64,000 nt of DNA. It comes from Heterodera schachtii. Taxonomy: Eukaryota; Nematoda; Chromadorea; Rhabditida; Heteroderidae. The DNA is taken from positions 464,026-528,025 of the forward strand of contig SIJG01000009.1 in the NCBI GenBank assembly GCA_023374025.1, read 5' to 3'. The position numbers and the translations under genes are program-made. Of the stretch, positions 20,609-33,386 are shown piece after piece. The first letter of the stretch is position 1. Each line of letters begins with the position of its first letter. The notes beneath the pieces are model-generated. The model was given only the letters and a program-made list of their open reading frames with translations, had not been told where the DNA came from and ran no database searches.

Positions 20609-23600
20609 TCAAAGAAACGGCGTGCCACCGCCGCCGCCCCACCGTTGAAGCCACTGTTTAGCACCGTCAAGCATGGCACTGGTGGCACTGCTGTTGTTGT
20701 TCCGCTCATCCGTCCCGCTGGCGCCGTTCTGCTGCTGTTGGTGGCGCCATTGCTTAGCGGTCCACCCAATGGTGCCGCCGGGACGATGGTGGGGTTGGTG
20801 ATGGCACATTTGGCCATCATTATGGCCATTGTCGCCATCATTGCACTCCTCACTGCTCGGCGAGCGAATGTTCAGTCGGTCCAACTTGACCACCTGTTTA
20901 TGTGCGTTGTTTATGTTATAGTATGGGAGAGGAATCGGAGGCGGGGCAGCCCCCCCCCCCCCCCAAAAAAAGAAATTTCGGCATCCAGAAAGTGGCATCA
21001 TCAATCATTTCGGCATAGGCATAGGGAGTTTCCCCGAATGCACCGCATTCTCTTCTGCCACCCGTTTCGTTCCGAATAAAATAAAAAACTGAAAAACTTT
21101 TAGATTTCTAATTTCTTAGTTTTTCAAAATAAAAATAAAAATTATTTGTCAAAAATTTTTTTCTTGGGATTTTCTAATAAAATTTTTTTGACATTTTTTA
21201 AAAATTCTCAGTTTAGTTTAAAAAAAATTCGGCGACGAGATTTTGTCTCGGCGATATGATTTTGTGCCGTCCCCGCCGCTCAACTATCGATTGGTGCCTT
21301 TCGGCACGGCAAAAGCACCTCTTCCAGCGCAAATGGGGGCGGCTTTATGTGCTGCTGGCGGTTGTTGTGTTGGTGGTGATCAAAGCGGAACACTTTGCTG
21401 CCGCTGTTGTGCTGGTCGCCCTCGTCGTCATGTTGTTGGTGGTTGTGGTGATGGAAATCGACGGATGCGGCGACGGCGGCAGAGGACGACGGCACAGACA
21501 CCGAAGCGGAGGACGGCACGGAGGAGGAAGTGATGGTGGACGAACAGACGGAAATGCTCAGCGGATGTTCTTCCCTTTAAAAATGGGAAAAAAATGAAGG
21601 AAATAATTTGAAAATGTAAAAAAAAATAAAAAAATAAAAATTCGAAGGATGAGCCATCCGAACACTTCTTGTTTTTATCTGTTTTTTGCTCCTTCGGCCA
21701 ATAAAAAATTTTCCCGATTAAATTTTTTTTTAAATTAGTGCACAATACTTTTTCGTCAAAAAAGAAACAATTTTGTGCATTTTTGGGCCAAATGAATTTT
21801 TAAAGGGAATCATACATTTTTTAGGGGGGTGTCGGATCGGACCCCCTCCTCCCCCCTCGCTCGCAAAAAGAGCCAGCGAGTGGGGGGGGGGGTGTAAAAG
21901 AGGTTGATATTCTTTCTCTTTTTTCCTTCCAATTTTTGGAATCCAAAAAAAAATTTGTAATTTTTAAAAAATTTTCCGTTTTTGGAAAATTTTTGAAAAA
22001 AACCTAGTAATTCTTCATAAAATTTCCAAAAAAAAAAAATCGCCGGAAATTTTTTCTGAATTAGTGCATCCGTCGTGAAACACAAACGAATACATTCACT
22101 TACTCACCCATGGATTTGTGCTGCTGATCGATGCTCCTCCGCCGCTGCTGCTGCTGGTGCTGTCACTGCTTGCGGACGATGGCACCCCTTTTGTGCCAGC
22201 ATTGCGTGCCGTGCCATCATCAGCTCCTTCTCCGCCCGTCTGCAGTCGTCCACCATTTGTTGGCAACGGTCGGCGTCTGTCCAAATGCGTTGCCACCGGA
22301 AGTACATGCGCTCCCAGAGGACCTGGCAAAAAAAAAAAAATTTTTTTTTGAATTTTAGGGGTTTGGAAGAACCCAGACAAAGGAGGAAGTGGTCGGAAAC
22401 CAGGCCGTATCCAGGGGAAACGGGAGGAAATGAAAAAGAAAAATGTGCAACTCAATTTTCTTAAAAATTTGAAAACCTAAATTTTATCCGGCAGCGCCTA
22501 ATGGGCACTGCCGGGGCCCCCTTCCACATTTTTTGACGGGACAGGACAAAACACAGTCGCCGAAACACAGTCGAGACCAGCCGGGAATAAATTTTAAAAA
22601 GAAATTTTCAAGAAAAAGTCATAGAAAAATTTTTCTTAGAAAATTCGATGAAAAAAATTTTCAAAAAAATTCTACAGCGATTTTTTCAAAATTTACTGAT
22701 AAATTACTAAATTTTTCAAAAAAATCACTGGAAAATTTTAATTTTTTTCTCATAGAATTTCAACAAAAAATTTTTCTAAGATTTTTTTCTTGAAAAATTT
22801 CTGTTTTAAAATTTTTAAAAAATTTATTCCCGGCTGTTTTATGTCTCGGCGACTGTGTTTTGAGGTGTACCGATTTTTTGAACTTTTTGGTCACAAAATG
22901 GCTAAAAAAATTTTCCTAATTCTTCCACGGCGCCGGAAAAAGAAAATTAGGGAAACTGGGTTTTGAAGTTAGTTGGTCATAACTTTTTTTTTTTTGGAAC
23001 ATTAAAATTTTTTGATTTTTCACAGACAAATAGAAAAAGTGCTATTGAATGTGGTACCAAATGCATTAAATTCTGACAACAAAAAACCCCGGGGTTCCAG
23101 AACTGAACAGAATTTAGCCGGGACGAAATTTTGGCGCCAAATTTTTTTAAAAAAAATTTTCAAACAGAAAATTTTCAAGAAAATTCTTAAAAATGAGTGG
23201 TTCATCAAACTTTAGCAAAAAAAGGCTAAAAAATGTTGTAATTTTTTCTTCCAATCTCCTTACCAAATTTTCTAAGAATTTTTTCCAAGATTACGTTTTG
23301 AAAATTTAAAAAAAATCGACGACAAAATTTTGAGGTGCACCCCCCGGGTCCGCCCAGTTGTCTTTACAATGCTTTGCGGTGCCACAGAGGGCCACAAGGG
23401 CAAGGCGTACGGCTCGTACAGTGTGCTGATGAAGTCGGTCAGTGCGGCCGGGTGGTTCACGTAGGACCACAGGGACACGGTACGATCCTGGCGCAAAACC
23501 AAGCAATTATTCTATTACACAAAGCATTCATTTTTTGTCGGGTTTTGCCACCCCCACAACCACAAAAAACCCGGCATTTTTGCCGATTGCCAACTTTTTT

Positions 23601-26600
23601 TTTGTTGGCACTCGAAAAAATGACAAAAAAGTGCCGTAGAAAAGTGTGCGATAGAGAACAAGGCATGTGAAAAAAGAACATTCGGCAGGCGTTTATTTTC
23701 GCATTATCTAAGGGCGAAAAAGCAAAAATTACCATTTTAAAATATTTTTAAAAATCGAATTTAAACTTTTTTAACAAAAAATAAATAAAAATGTATTTTT
23801 TCATTTAAAAAACATAAAATTTTTCACAATTGACCTTTTATTAAAATATGCTTAAGAAAGAAAAAAAAAGTCAAAAACGCGATTAAAAAGGCTCAAAAAT
23901 TTCAAAAAATTTCCTCGAAAACCCCCTACCTTAACGCCCAACCGCTTCTTCTCCAGCTCGTTGTTGCCCTGAGAATTTTACAAATTAATTAATTCGCAGT
24001 TTAAATTTGGGATTTAAAAAATTTTCCATTAAAAAATGCACCAAAAATGAGCCAAACTCGGAGGCATAAGCGTGCTCGAACAGGAAAATCAGGAAGCGCT
24101 CGTTGAATTCCATGCAGGTCGGATACTGGCGCATCAGCTGCAATTTTGGGGAGGGGAAGGGAATTAAAATGCAAAAAATATGTTTTTAAAATTTAATTTT
24201 GGGGAAAAAATATTTTGAAAAATGGGGACAAATACGCTGACATTTGGAAAAATGGAAAAATTAAAATTAAAAAATAGTAATAATTATTTTATTTTCGTTG
24301 GAAGACGGGAAAAAAAATAAAATTTGAGAAAACAAAAATTTATAAAAAAAAAACTTACACTATGAACGATGCATGAATTATTAGGAAAAATTTAAGTGAT
24401 TCCAAAAAAATCCGTAATATTAAAAAAAACAATTTTCAATTTAATTTTGGGGAAAAAAAGACAACATGCGCCATATTGGAAAAATTTAAAAAAAAACAAC
24501 AATTAATTACTTTTTATTTTTAGTAAAATAAAAAAAATATTTTATTAAAATTAAGAAAATCAAATTTCGAAAACAAAAGCTTCAGTTAAAAAAATAAAAT
24601 AATAAAGACTATAAAAGATGCATGAATTATTAGGAAAAATTTAGCGCAAAAAATTCCTAAAATTAAAATTCTCAAAAAAAAAATTCGGCATTTTTTGGTT
24701 TGGACCTGCCAAACGCAGTCCAAAAAGCAGAGAAACACCGGCGCCTCGTAAGGGCCCGTCTGAGCGCCGGTGGCGAACGCCGAGTGAGCGCAGCGCAATG
24801 AGAACGGGTGGCCGGCCATCAGCCACTCGTGCTCAATCAGCGATTGGAAGCCGCGGACCTTCAGAAAAAACCACAAACAATTAAAATAAATAAATAAATG
24901 GAAATGGCAATAATATTTCTATCGAAAAAATAAAAAAGAAATGTTAAATGAAACTTTAAAAATTACTAAAAAAATTTTTGAAAATTTTTAAAATTTTACT
25001 TACTGAATTTTGCAATCCGTCAAATACATGAAATTCAATTTTAAATTTTTTTTTTTGCCACGCTTCGCTATTTTTCAAAAAATAAAAAGACATGGTAATT
25101 AATATTTATATCGAAAAATTAAAAAACAATTTAAATGCAATTTTAAAAAAATAATGAAATTTACGTTTTTTTTTAAATTTGATATTAAAGTTTTAATTTT
25201 TGTTCGCCACGCTTCGCTAATTTTTCAAATTTTTCCTTCAGAAAGAATTTAAACATTTAAATAAATGGACATGCCAATTAATATTTCTTCCAAAAAAAAA
25301 AAAAAAAAAAATTCGAAACAAAACATAAAAAATCACGAAATTTTACGTTTTTTTGGAAATTTTATATACTTACAGAATTTTGCACTCCATTTTTAAAAAT
25401 TTGTAAAAAAAAAAATTTTTTTTTGCCACGCTTCGCTATTTAACAAATTTTTTTTTTGAATTAGAGAGGGCGACCAGTGCAAAAAAATGCGTTAAATAAA
25501 ACATATTTTAGACACACCGTCCGCGCGTCCGGGTCCAGCATCAGTTGGGCCAACGCGGACACCAAAAGCGTCGCGTCGGTGCCCTCGCCGCCGTGGATGA
25601 GCACGGGCACTTCTGCAAAAAATGGACGGATAAATGAATGAATGGAAAAGCCAATAATAGCATAGTTCATCCAGAACCCAGCCTTGCACTAACAAGTTTT
25701 CTAATAAATTTACGTAATTTCAGAAAAAAAAAATCCCCGGCGATGTTTTTATCCTTTCGGGGACTTCCTTTTAAGAAAATGGGCTAAAAAGCATTTTTTT
25801 ACCACCACTAATATCTCCCTCATGCAAAGTTCTCAAAAAAAAATTTGCAAAATTTTTCAAAACCCCATAAAATTATTGCTTTTTTTTGTTTAAAAAAAAC
25901 TGTTAAAAAATTTCCAAATTCTCGTTTTTCCCCACCGCCGGGCGGACCGGGTCGATTGGGCGCCGCCGATTGGGCGCCGGTACGATTGGGCGCCGCCGAT
26001 TGGGCGCCGCCGATTGGGCGCCATGTGGGTGTCATGTTTTTTGTTTCACATTGTAAGAAATTCTTTGTAATGTTGTTCATACATAATTTTTGTTTGACAA
26101 TATGTTTATATTTATTATTTTTTCTCTTTCCTTTGATGCCTAATTTAAATAACATTACTAGGGTTGGGAATTATAAGGAAATCCATATTTTCGCATTTTT
26201 GTCCATATTTTGCGATTTGTTGTCCATATTTTATAGCCATATTTCGTGATTTTATATCCATATAATTCCCAACCCTAAACATTACTTAAGATAATTGTTA
26301 AATTAGTACTATGGAAAATAATATCTTATCGAAGATGAATCATAAAAAACTTGAGCATGCTGGTCAGCTTTATGTTTTCGACAAAATGAGTGCGGATGGT
26401 TTTATCAAATTCTGGAGGTGTGAAAATAAAAATAACAAGGACTTGAAATGCAAAGGCCGTTTGCACACCAATTTGAATGACGTGGTGTTGAAACAAGTCA
26501 CTGAGCATGTCTGTGGAGCAAACCCTGCGCGAGTGGAAGCACAACGCGTCGTTACAGGTTGGGCTATGTAAAATGCTTAGTATTTTAATATTTTTCGTTT

Positions 26601-29600
26601 TTTAATTTTTTTCATGCATATTCGGCAATTTTAGGAATAAAACGTAGAGCCATTGAAACTGCCGAGCCGCCTTCTACACTTCGCTCAATTGCACTCCAAA
26701 ATGTGGGAACGCCTGTGTTGTCTGAAGTCCCACAAAAAACGCAACAAAACAAGTTGTGTTTATTTCTCTGCGCTCATTCAAATAACTTTTTTAGCTAATC
26801 AAAAGGGCCCGCAATGAAGGAATTACGCCAGCAATGCCGCTTCATTTGAACCAATTACAAATCCCACCACAGTATCAAATTTACGCGCGGAATGAAAACG
26901 AAACTGAAAATTTTTTGCTTGCGGATTCTGGTACATTTTTAGTGAATGAAAATGGACCCCCACAACGGTAGGCAATGCGTTTTCTTCGATTCTAACTTTT
27001 TTTTGTTAGGATTTTGATTTTCGGGCGCATGTCTTATAATAGCTGGGCCAACCAAATGTCAGAATGTTACGCTGATGGAACATTTTCATTAAGCCCCCCA
27101 CTATTTTCACAAGTGTTTGCTGTTCTTGCCCGGTAAGTTTATTAAAACCGATGCTTAAATTTTCAGTTTTTATAGGCGCGACAAGTGGGTCTTCCCGGTT
27201 TTTTACGCTCTTTTAACATCAAAAACTTCCGCCATTTACCAAAGAATGTTCAGTATGATCAAAGCAGTTTGGCCGGCCTTTTCACCTCAGTCCATGTCGT
27301 TGGATTTTGAAATTGGTCTGATGAATGCTGTGCGAGAGGAATTCCCGAATTGCAATTTGCGGTGTTGCTTTTTTCACCTCGTCAGAAATTTCAAAAAGAA
27401 AATGGCCGAACAAAATCTTATTCAGGTTCCACTCTTCCCTCAAACAAAAAAAAAACAACATATTTTTAGCGGTACAATAACGACCCCAATTTTGCGGAAA
27501 TGGCGCGCTGTATAACATCATTGGCATTTGTTCCGTTGGGCACACTCACTGAAGCGATTGTTGCGCTTGACCACCACATCCCCGCAGAATTAGACCCCGT
27601 TTTTGACTGGTCCAAACAACAAAAATTTAAAACAACAAATTTGAAAAAAACTACTTTTAACAACATTCAAAAACAACACGACTTTATATTTTTCTGCAGG
27701 TTTATGACCAACTACACGGGTAGAGTGCGCCCGAACGGGACCCGAACCCAACCCCTCTTTGACCCAGGATCTTGGAATTTGCACGAAAGAACTGTTCATG
27801 AGCAGGACAGGACAAACAATTTTGCGGAAGCAGCACACCGGCGATTGCAACGCGCCTTTTCGTGTCATCATCCATCAGTGTGGCGGTTCATTGACACAAT
27901 TCGCCAAGAACAGAAAAAAATTGACGCCGATTACGCTCTTTTCGTTGCCGGACATGATCCACCGCCAAAGTGCAAGAAATACCGCGAGGCAGATGAAAGA
28001 ATTTTGACGCTTACACAGAATTTTAACCCGATGAACATTATGGAATTTTTGATTGGTGTTTCTCGGAATTATCAGATGAATAGTTAGAAATAATTTTTTG
28101 GAATAATTTCAATTTTTATGTTTTTTGACAATATGAAACAAAAAAGATGACACCCCTATGGCGCCCAATCGGCAGCGCCCAATCGGCGGCGCCCAATCGT
28201 ACCGGCGCCCAATCGGCGGCGCCCAATCGGCGTCGCCCAATCGGTGGCGCCCAATCGACCCCCACCGCCGCCGGGCTCCTCCTTCCGGGAGTTTTATGAA
28301 AAAATTTTTTTCTTGAAAATTTCTCGGGGGGGGGGGGGGACGTAGTGCACCTCTCAAGGACAGTCTCTGGCCATGAGGTTGGTTGCCGAATTGAAACGAA
28401 ACCCATGAAATTCGGACAACAATGAGAAAGGAAATATACCCAACAAAAAATCCGGGCTGTTGCCCAACCCCCAATAAACAAATAATATCATTTTTCGATC
28501 ATACATGTACAAGGGGTGTCTCGACACACCCCCCCCCCCCCCTCGTCGTAAGAGGCCTCGGACACCCCCCCCCCCCCATCGTTCGTCGTAAGGGGGGCGG
28601 CTGTAAAAGAGGGAGGGGTCGTCGTGAAGGGGGGCCGTAACGAAGGGGGAAAATTTAAAATTTGCATAATTTCCTTAGCGAAATCCATACAAAATTGAAA
28701 AATTTTTCCGGCGGCGCCTATCGGCACCTTCCCCAAAAATTTTGGAAAAAACGCGCCCAAAAAAAGGTGCTCTGAGTAGCAAAAAAAAAGGTCGTCAGAA
28801 AAAGTGGTCTGACTAGCAAAAAAAAAAAAAAAGGTCATCGCCGGAGAAAAATTTGGACCTTCGTATGAAAAATCGGTCCCGAGACACCCTCCCCCCTGGC
28901 TCAATCGTCTGGCGTATGGCCCCTGGGCTGAGACACCCCTTGTACATGTATGTTTTCGATTCAGTCCCAAGACAACATTTCCCATGGGAACCGGGGGAGG
29001 GCACAGTCAGTCCCATTTCGGTCCCGGCACGCACGGCACCGTCTCTCCGCCGCTGCTCTTCTCTCACCTCCGCCACTACCTTCGTCCATGCAGTGCACCA
29101 CTTGGGCCACCGTGGCGGCGGCGGTCAGCGCGTCCACAACGTATTGGAGCCAGCCGCTGTTGGCCAGCCGGGACAGCCACTTTGTCCGGGTGGTTTTCAA
29201 TGCACGCTAAATGAGGAGAGTGTACAATGAGCGTTTACATCGGTCGGTTTTTAATTGGATTATTATTGTTTTGCCAGTGGGAGAAAGGACAGGGGGTTGG
29301 ACGAAATTTCGTTTCGTCAAACATTTCGGCACTTTTTGAGTTTTGTTTTGTATTCGTCCACCAAATTTTTTTTTTTCGTTTTGGTTTTCAAAATTTTATT
29401 TTCGTATATATATATTTTTTTTCATAAATTCCCGCTCCCGAACCCAAAATTCGGGACCGTGTCTTGGGGGATATTTAAAAAAAAGTAATTCTATGCACTC
29501 CGATAAAAACTTTTCTAAGAAAACGCAATTTCTTATTTTATAACCTTCTCGGGGTTTTTTTTGTTAGAAAAGCAATTTTTTCTATTCTTAAAATTAAAAA

Positions 29601-32600
29601 AAAAAATTGGAATTTTTTTTGAGTTTTTCGAACAAAAAAATAAACTCTCTTCTAAACAGATTTCCTTAAAATGGCATATGCCGCCTTCGATATAAGGCAA
29701 CATTCATTTACCGACCGTCAATGAGCCGTGCCAACGACTCGCGCAGTGTGCCAATGCGCGACACATTGCCGTAGACGTATTTCCACTGCGAGTAGTACAT
29801 CTGACTTTCGCAGCCACCACCTGAATTTGTAATACTTATTTTTTAGAATTGCTGTCATTTTGTTTGACAAATTTTCCCCCCTTATTTTGACGATTTGTCT
29901 CCCATTTTGTCGCTCTTTTTGTTCCCTTTTTTTGACGACTTGTCCCCTCATTTTTGTCGCCCTTTTGTCCCCTAATTTTTTTCCCCTTTTGTCCCCTCAT
30001 TTTTCATCCTTTTGTCCCCTCATTTTTGTCGCCCTTTTGTCCCCCATTTTTTTATTGCCTTTTTTTCCTCTCATTATGTCGCCCTTTTGTCCGGCATTTT
30101 GTCGCCCCTTTGTCTTCTGTTATGACTAGTTGTCCTAATTTTTTCGCCCTTTTGTCCCCTCTCTTACCTTTGCCTCTGCTCGTCTGTGCCACCAGCTTTG
30201 TGCGCGTGTCAAAGATCATGCCCTTGGAGAATTTGGACAGAAATGCGTTCAGAATCACTTCGTCCTCTTTGCAGCGGCGATTTGTTGGCCCAATCAGTGG
30301 CTGAGCACAGCGGACAATGCACGACTGAAACAAAAAATGACAATTTTCGTTCGGGTTCGGGGTCCGGAATTTTGCAAATAAATGTCATATTCGTGATCAG
30401 CGCCACAAATTAGCCTAAAAATGACTTTTTATTTGAAAATTTAGGGGGTGGAGTCACAAAACAGAAAAGAACCGAACCTAATTATGTACCTAAATTTTAC
30501 ATACAAAAAAAAATGGGACAGCAAGCAGTTTGTCGTCCCAAAAGGGTCCAAAAATTTTAAAAAATAAAAATTTCAAAAAAAAATATGCAATTTCAAGACT
30601 TTTTTCGGAAATAAAAAAGTCATCGGAAAAATGAGAAAATATGGGAAAATTCGGCCAACAATAAATGAGTGTTTGTCGACCCACGAAAACATTGGCGGTG
30701 CAGCTGTTTTGTTGTATCCGCAGCTAATTAAAACTGGGTTAAAGCCCCTTAAATCCGGGGAAACAACAAATTTTCTAATTTAAATGCCAAATTATTAAAA
30801 CGCCGCCATTTTCGGTGCCGGGGAAACCATGGCAAAAAAGTGTGCCATTTTTGAAAAACATTTCCAATTCCTAAAATAATTTTTTTTTTTGTGCTGACCC
30901 GGGTCGGCCGGTGGTAATAGCTGAGCACGGGGAAGCGACCGCCGTCCCGAAAGGTGCCCGAAATGCGCAAATAGTCGTCGCCAATGCCTTTCGGCACCAC
31001 CACAAACTCGGGGTAGGAGGCACACACCTAAAATGAGAGGGCATAAACATGGTAATTTCGAAAAATAACAAAACAACATCTTTCCATGGCCTGACCGTGC
31101 CACGGGACCCAATTTAAAAAAAAAAAAATTTTTTTTTTTATTAAAACTGGCAAAAAGGCGCAAAACAGAGAAAAGAAATGGCGAATGAATGCTTGAAGGA
31201 AGCCCAAAATTATACAAATAACAACACTTTGTCATATGGAAGCAGTAATTGTGCCAAAAAATAGTGCCATTGGTATTTTTGTCCATTTTAAACCGTTTAT
31301 CGGTCGGCATTTTTCAATTATTTATTTTTTTGACCTTTGTCAGGAAAATGGGTTGGCATTTGTCAGGAAAATTACAAAAAATGAGTTGACACTTTTGTCT
31401 GGAAATAGTGTCGACATTTTGTGCTGAAACAGTCGATATTTTGTCAAGAAAATTTTTCATGAAAATGTGTCGGCGTTTTGAAAGGAAAATATGTTGGAAT
31501 TTGTCAAGAAAAAAAGTTATAAATAAATTGTGTTGCCTTTTTCGTTCGGAAATTAAGTCGGCATTTTGTTCGGAAACTGTGCCGGCATTTTTGTCCCTAT
31601 GTCGGCATTTTGTCCAACTTTTTTTTTGGCACATTTTTTGCCGCTCCATTCCCCAAAATCTCTTTGCATACCTCAAAGCCGCGGTTCACCGAGCTGATGC
31701 GCCACTTGTCCCTGGCGTGCAGTTGGAGTCGGGCGAACAGCAGCTGCTCCACGCTGTACGCCTCCCAGCCGTTGTCCAGCACGACAAACGGGCACCGGTA
31801 GTAGAAGGGGTAGTCATGCGCAACACCATCTGTGCCAGGGAATTGGGTTCCGTAAACCCCAAAAAAATGCCAAAATGCGGTATTCCATTGCCAAAAATGG
31901 TTTCCCACACCTCCAATCTGTGCCGTTTTGTGGTGGTGAAACAAGGGCGTACCCAAAGGGCAGGCAAATAAAAAATTTTAAAAATTTAATCAAAATTGTG
32001 CCATTTTTGCGTAAAAGTTAAACTTCTATTAGTTTTTTAACCGGCGGCACCTATCTGCCTCACTGAGCCTCCTCAGATTACCTAAATTTTTTGTAAAATA
32101 CGCCAAAAAATTTCAAAAAATGGACATTTTTGTCACGTTTTAGCTGGTTGCACTTAAAACAAAATTTTTTTTTCCAAATTTTATCAACCCAAAAAATAAT
32201 GGTAGCCAATTTGCATTAGTTCCAAGATAAAAAAAAATTTTGTTTTCATACTTTTGGAGAAAATTACCACTTGAAAAAAAACAATAAAAAAAAACCTACG
32301 CAAATTGGACAGCTTCTCAATGGAACGGGCAACCGCTTGACAGTCGGAGAGGTCGTTCATTTCAAAACAGAGGTGCATGAAATTCTAAAAAAAATTGCAT
32401 TAATAGACTGGCAAAACTTTAAAAATTCGAGGGGGGGGGGCAAAAAAAAACGAAAAATTTCCGTGCCAAAAACCCCAACCTTGCATTTGAGTCTCAAAAA
32501 AGCGCCCTGCTGTCGGAGTGGGTTCGGCTCTCGGCTGATCGGCTCCACAATCACGCGGTCAATGGCACGGTGGAGAAGCTGAACAAAGCAAAATTTTAGG

Positions 32601-33386
32601 GGGGAGGCGTAAAAATTAATTTGCAAAAAAAAGTGCCAGAAAAGCCGTAAAATAAACGCAAATTATGGCAGCAGAATTAAAAAAATGTGGCATTTGTATT
32701 GGGGAGGTGCCCGATTTTTTTTTTTACAAAGTAAAGGGGGAAAAACCTGTCAATTTGCAGCAATTTTTTTCAATGAATGAAAATTGCCGAGTCTCCTGGC
32801 GAAATTTGCCACATTTTATTCTTTTTTATTTAACTTGGCTCCGCAATTGTTCAAAATTTAACACACAAAAAACTTAAAATTTATTCATTTTATAGTCAAA
32901 ATTTACTGGAGTGCCTTCCTTCTCCAAAAATTTTTGAAAAAAACGCGCCGTAAAAAAATGCCAAATATTTCTTAATTAAAAAATCTAAATTTGGGGTCAA
33001 AATCAGAATTCCAAAACCGTTCTGGCGAATTAAAAAAACGGCGGAACTTTGCATCCGATTTAAATAAGTCCCAAAATCCGATGCCAAAATTGGCTGCCAA
33101 TAACAGAAAATCAAACCCAAAATTCGTGCTGGTCACTGCCCGCAGCGGCTGTGGCGGTTTCATTGGCATTGTCGCCGCTTTTCACCGCCGTCGGCGCGCC
33201 CCCGGGCGATGCCAACGACGTGGGGGAGGAGGCGGACGACGACGATGGCACTGCCACTGCAGCAGCCGGTGAGAAAATCAAATGGTGCCCGATCAGTGCC
33301 AAAGAGCCCTTCTGCGGTGGCCGAGGGCCCTCGCACAGAAACACGTCGTCCACCCGACAGCGTTCAATGGCCTCAGACAATTCCAT
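20609..33386 (-). CDS. mtm-9: Myotubularin-related protein 9 orthologue (inactive phosphatase)
   Basis: Sixteen exons: 33386-33117, 32578-32480, 32384-32300, 31829-31672, 31027-30899, 30324-30168, 29820-29712, 29206-29080, 25612-25518, 24858-24706, 24137-24042, 23968-23930, 23487-23368, 22322-22108, 21574-21319, 20893-20609. Exons 1-3 encode a PH-GRAM domain, exons 4-13 the myotubularin phosphatase fold ([44 protein letters not shown]), exon 14 a coiled coil. The P-loop reads HGGEGTD at about residue 385, without the catalytic Cys-Arg, as in MTMR9, which partners active MTMR6-8 enzymes on 3-phosphoinositides. Exons 15-16 add about 200 Ser/His/Gln/Asn-rich residues beyond the usual length. The exon 7/8 junction is one base out of phase with the obvious splice sites; an indel or non-canonical donor is likely. 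Confidence 0.92.
26159..26277. mobile_element. 119-bp hAT-like MITE inside the MULE
   Basis: Perfect ends TAGGGTTGGGAATTATA and TATAATTCCCAACCCTA enclose repeats of TCCATATTTT. The 8-bp duplication AACATTAC lies at 26151-26158 and 26278-26285. It sits in the MULE 5' leader, upstream of the transposase ATG, so it inserted after the MULE arrived or travelled with it. Confidence 0.88.
26311..28087 (+). CDS. MULE transposase with FLYWCH zinc finger
   Basis: Exons: 26311-26557, 26635-26752, 26795-26967, 27010-27132, 27176-27425, 27470-28087. The first exon is a FLYWCH finger ([27 protein letters not shown]). The catalytic core follows: first Asp in ECYADGTF, second in SMSLDFEIG, a CCFFHL motif, and the Glu in [11 protein letters not shown], which fits the DDE arrangement of MULE transposases (Pfam MULE family). 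The frame is open throughout the core. The junction between exons 2 and 3 is not phase-compatible with the visible GT donor and suggests either a non-GT donor or a small lesion. Element ends, target duplication and mostly intact frame indicate a recently active autonomous copy. Confidence 0.88.
28500..28952. mobile_element. 453-bp inverted-repeat element with 8-bp target duplication
   Basis: Ends CATACATGTACAAGGGGTGT and ACACCCCTTGTACATGTATG are perfect inverted repeats; TTTTCGAT flanks both sides (28492-28499 and 28953-28960). The interior has C-homopolymers and one partial GC-rich near-palindrome (28708-28728). No coding capacity. It lies in mtm-9 intron 8 close to the exon 8 donor. Confidence 0.88.
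29870..30165. repeat. Degenerate tandem repeat in mtm-9 intron 6
   Basis: About twelve units of roughly 20-25 bp of the form TTTTTGTCGCCCTTTTGTCC, ending at the exon 6 donor. On the coding strand it is a GACAAAAGGGCGAC array. No protein function. Confidence 0.8.
31330..31620. repeat. Degenerate tandem repeat in mtm-9 intron 4
   Basis: Repeated units such as TGTCGGCATTTTGTCAGGAA, about 25-30 bp each with heavy divergence. It lies between exons 5 and 4 and is unrelated in sequence to the intron 6 array, although both use GTC-plus-T-run units. Confidence 0.65.

Larger units (their letters stand above)
16321..20736. repeat. Tandem duplication, copy B (4.4 kb)
   Basis: Direct repeat of 11868-16274. 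Its right edge runs into the intact remainder of the mtm-9 last exon, while copy A's left edge is continuous with the upstream FtsH-like exons, so both outer junctions look ancestral and the inner junction (16275-16320) is the new one. Confidence 0.92.
25941..28261 (+). mobile_element. Complete MULE (Mutator-like) transposon
   Basis: Flanked by the 9-bp direct repeat CCACCGCCG (25932-25940 and 28262-28270), the expected Mutator target length. Each end is an array of an 11-14-bp unit, GATTGGGCGCC(GCC), five copies on the left and six or seven inverted on the right, followed by GGGTGTCAT. It encodes a FLYWCH-MULE transposase on the plus strand and sits in intron 8 of the minus-strand mtm-9 gene. 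Confidence 0.9.

Noticed and set aside
20740..21600. Plus-strand hydrophobic Val/Leu/Ala frames
   Set aside because: They are the complement of the Ser/His/Gln-rich last exons of mtm-9.
28488..28985. 165-residue minus-strand frame
   Set aside because: It spans the whole 453-bp inverted-repeat element including C/G homopolymers; non-coding mobile DNA.
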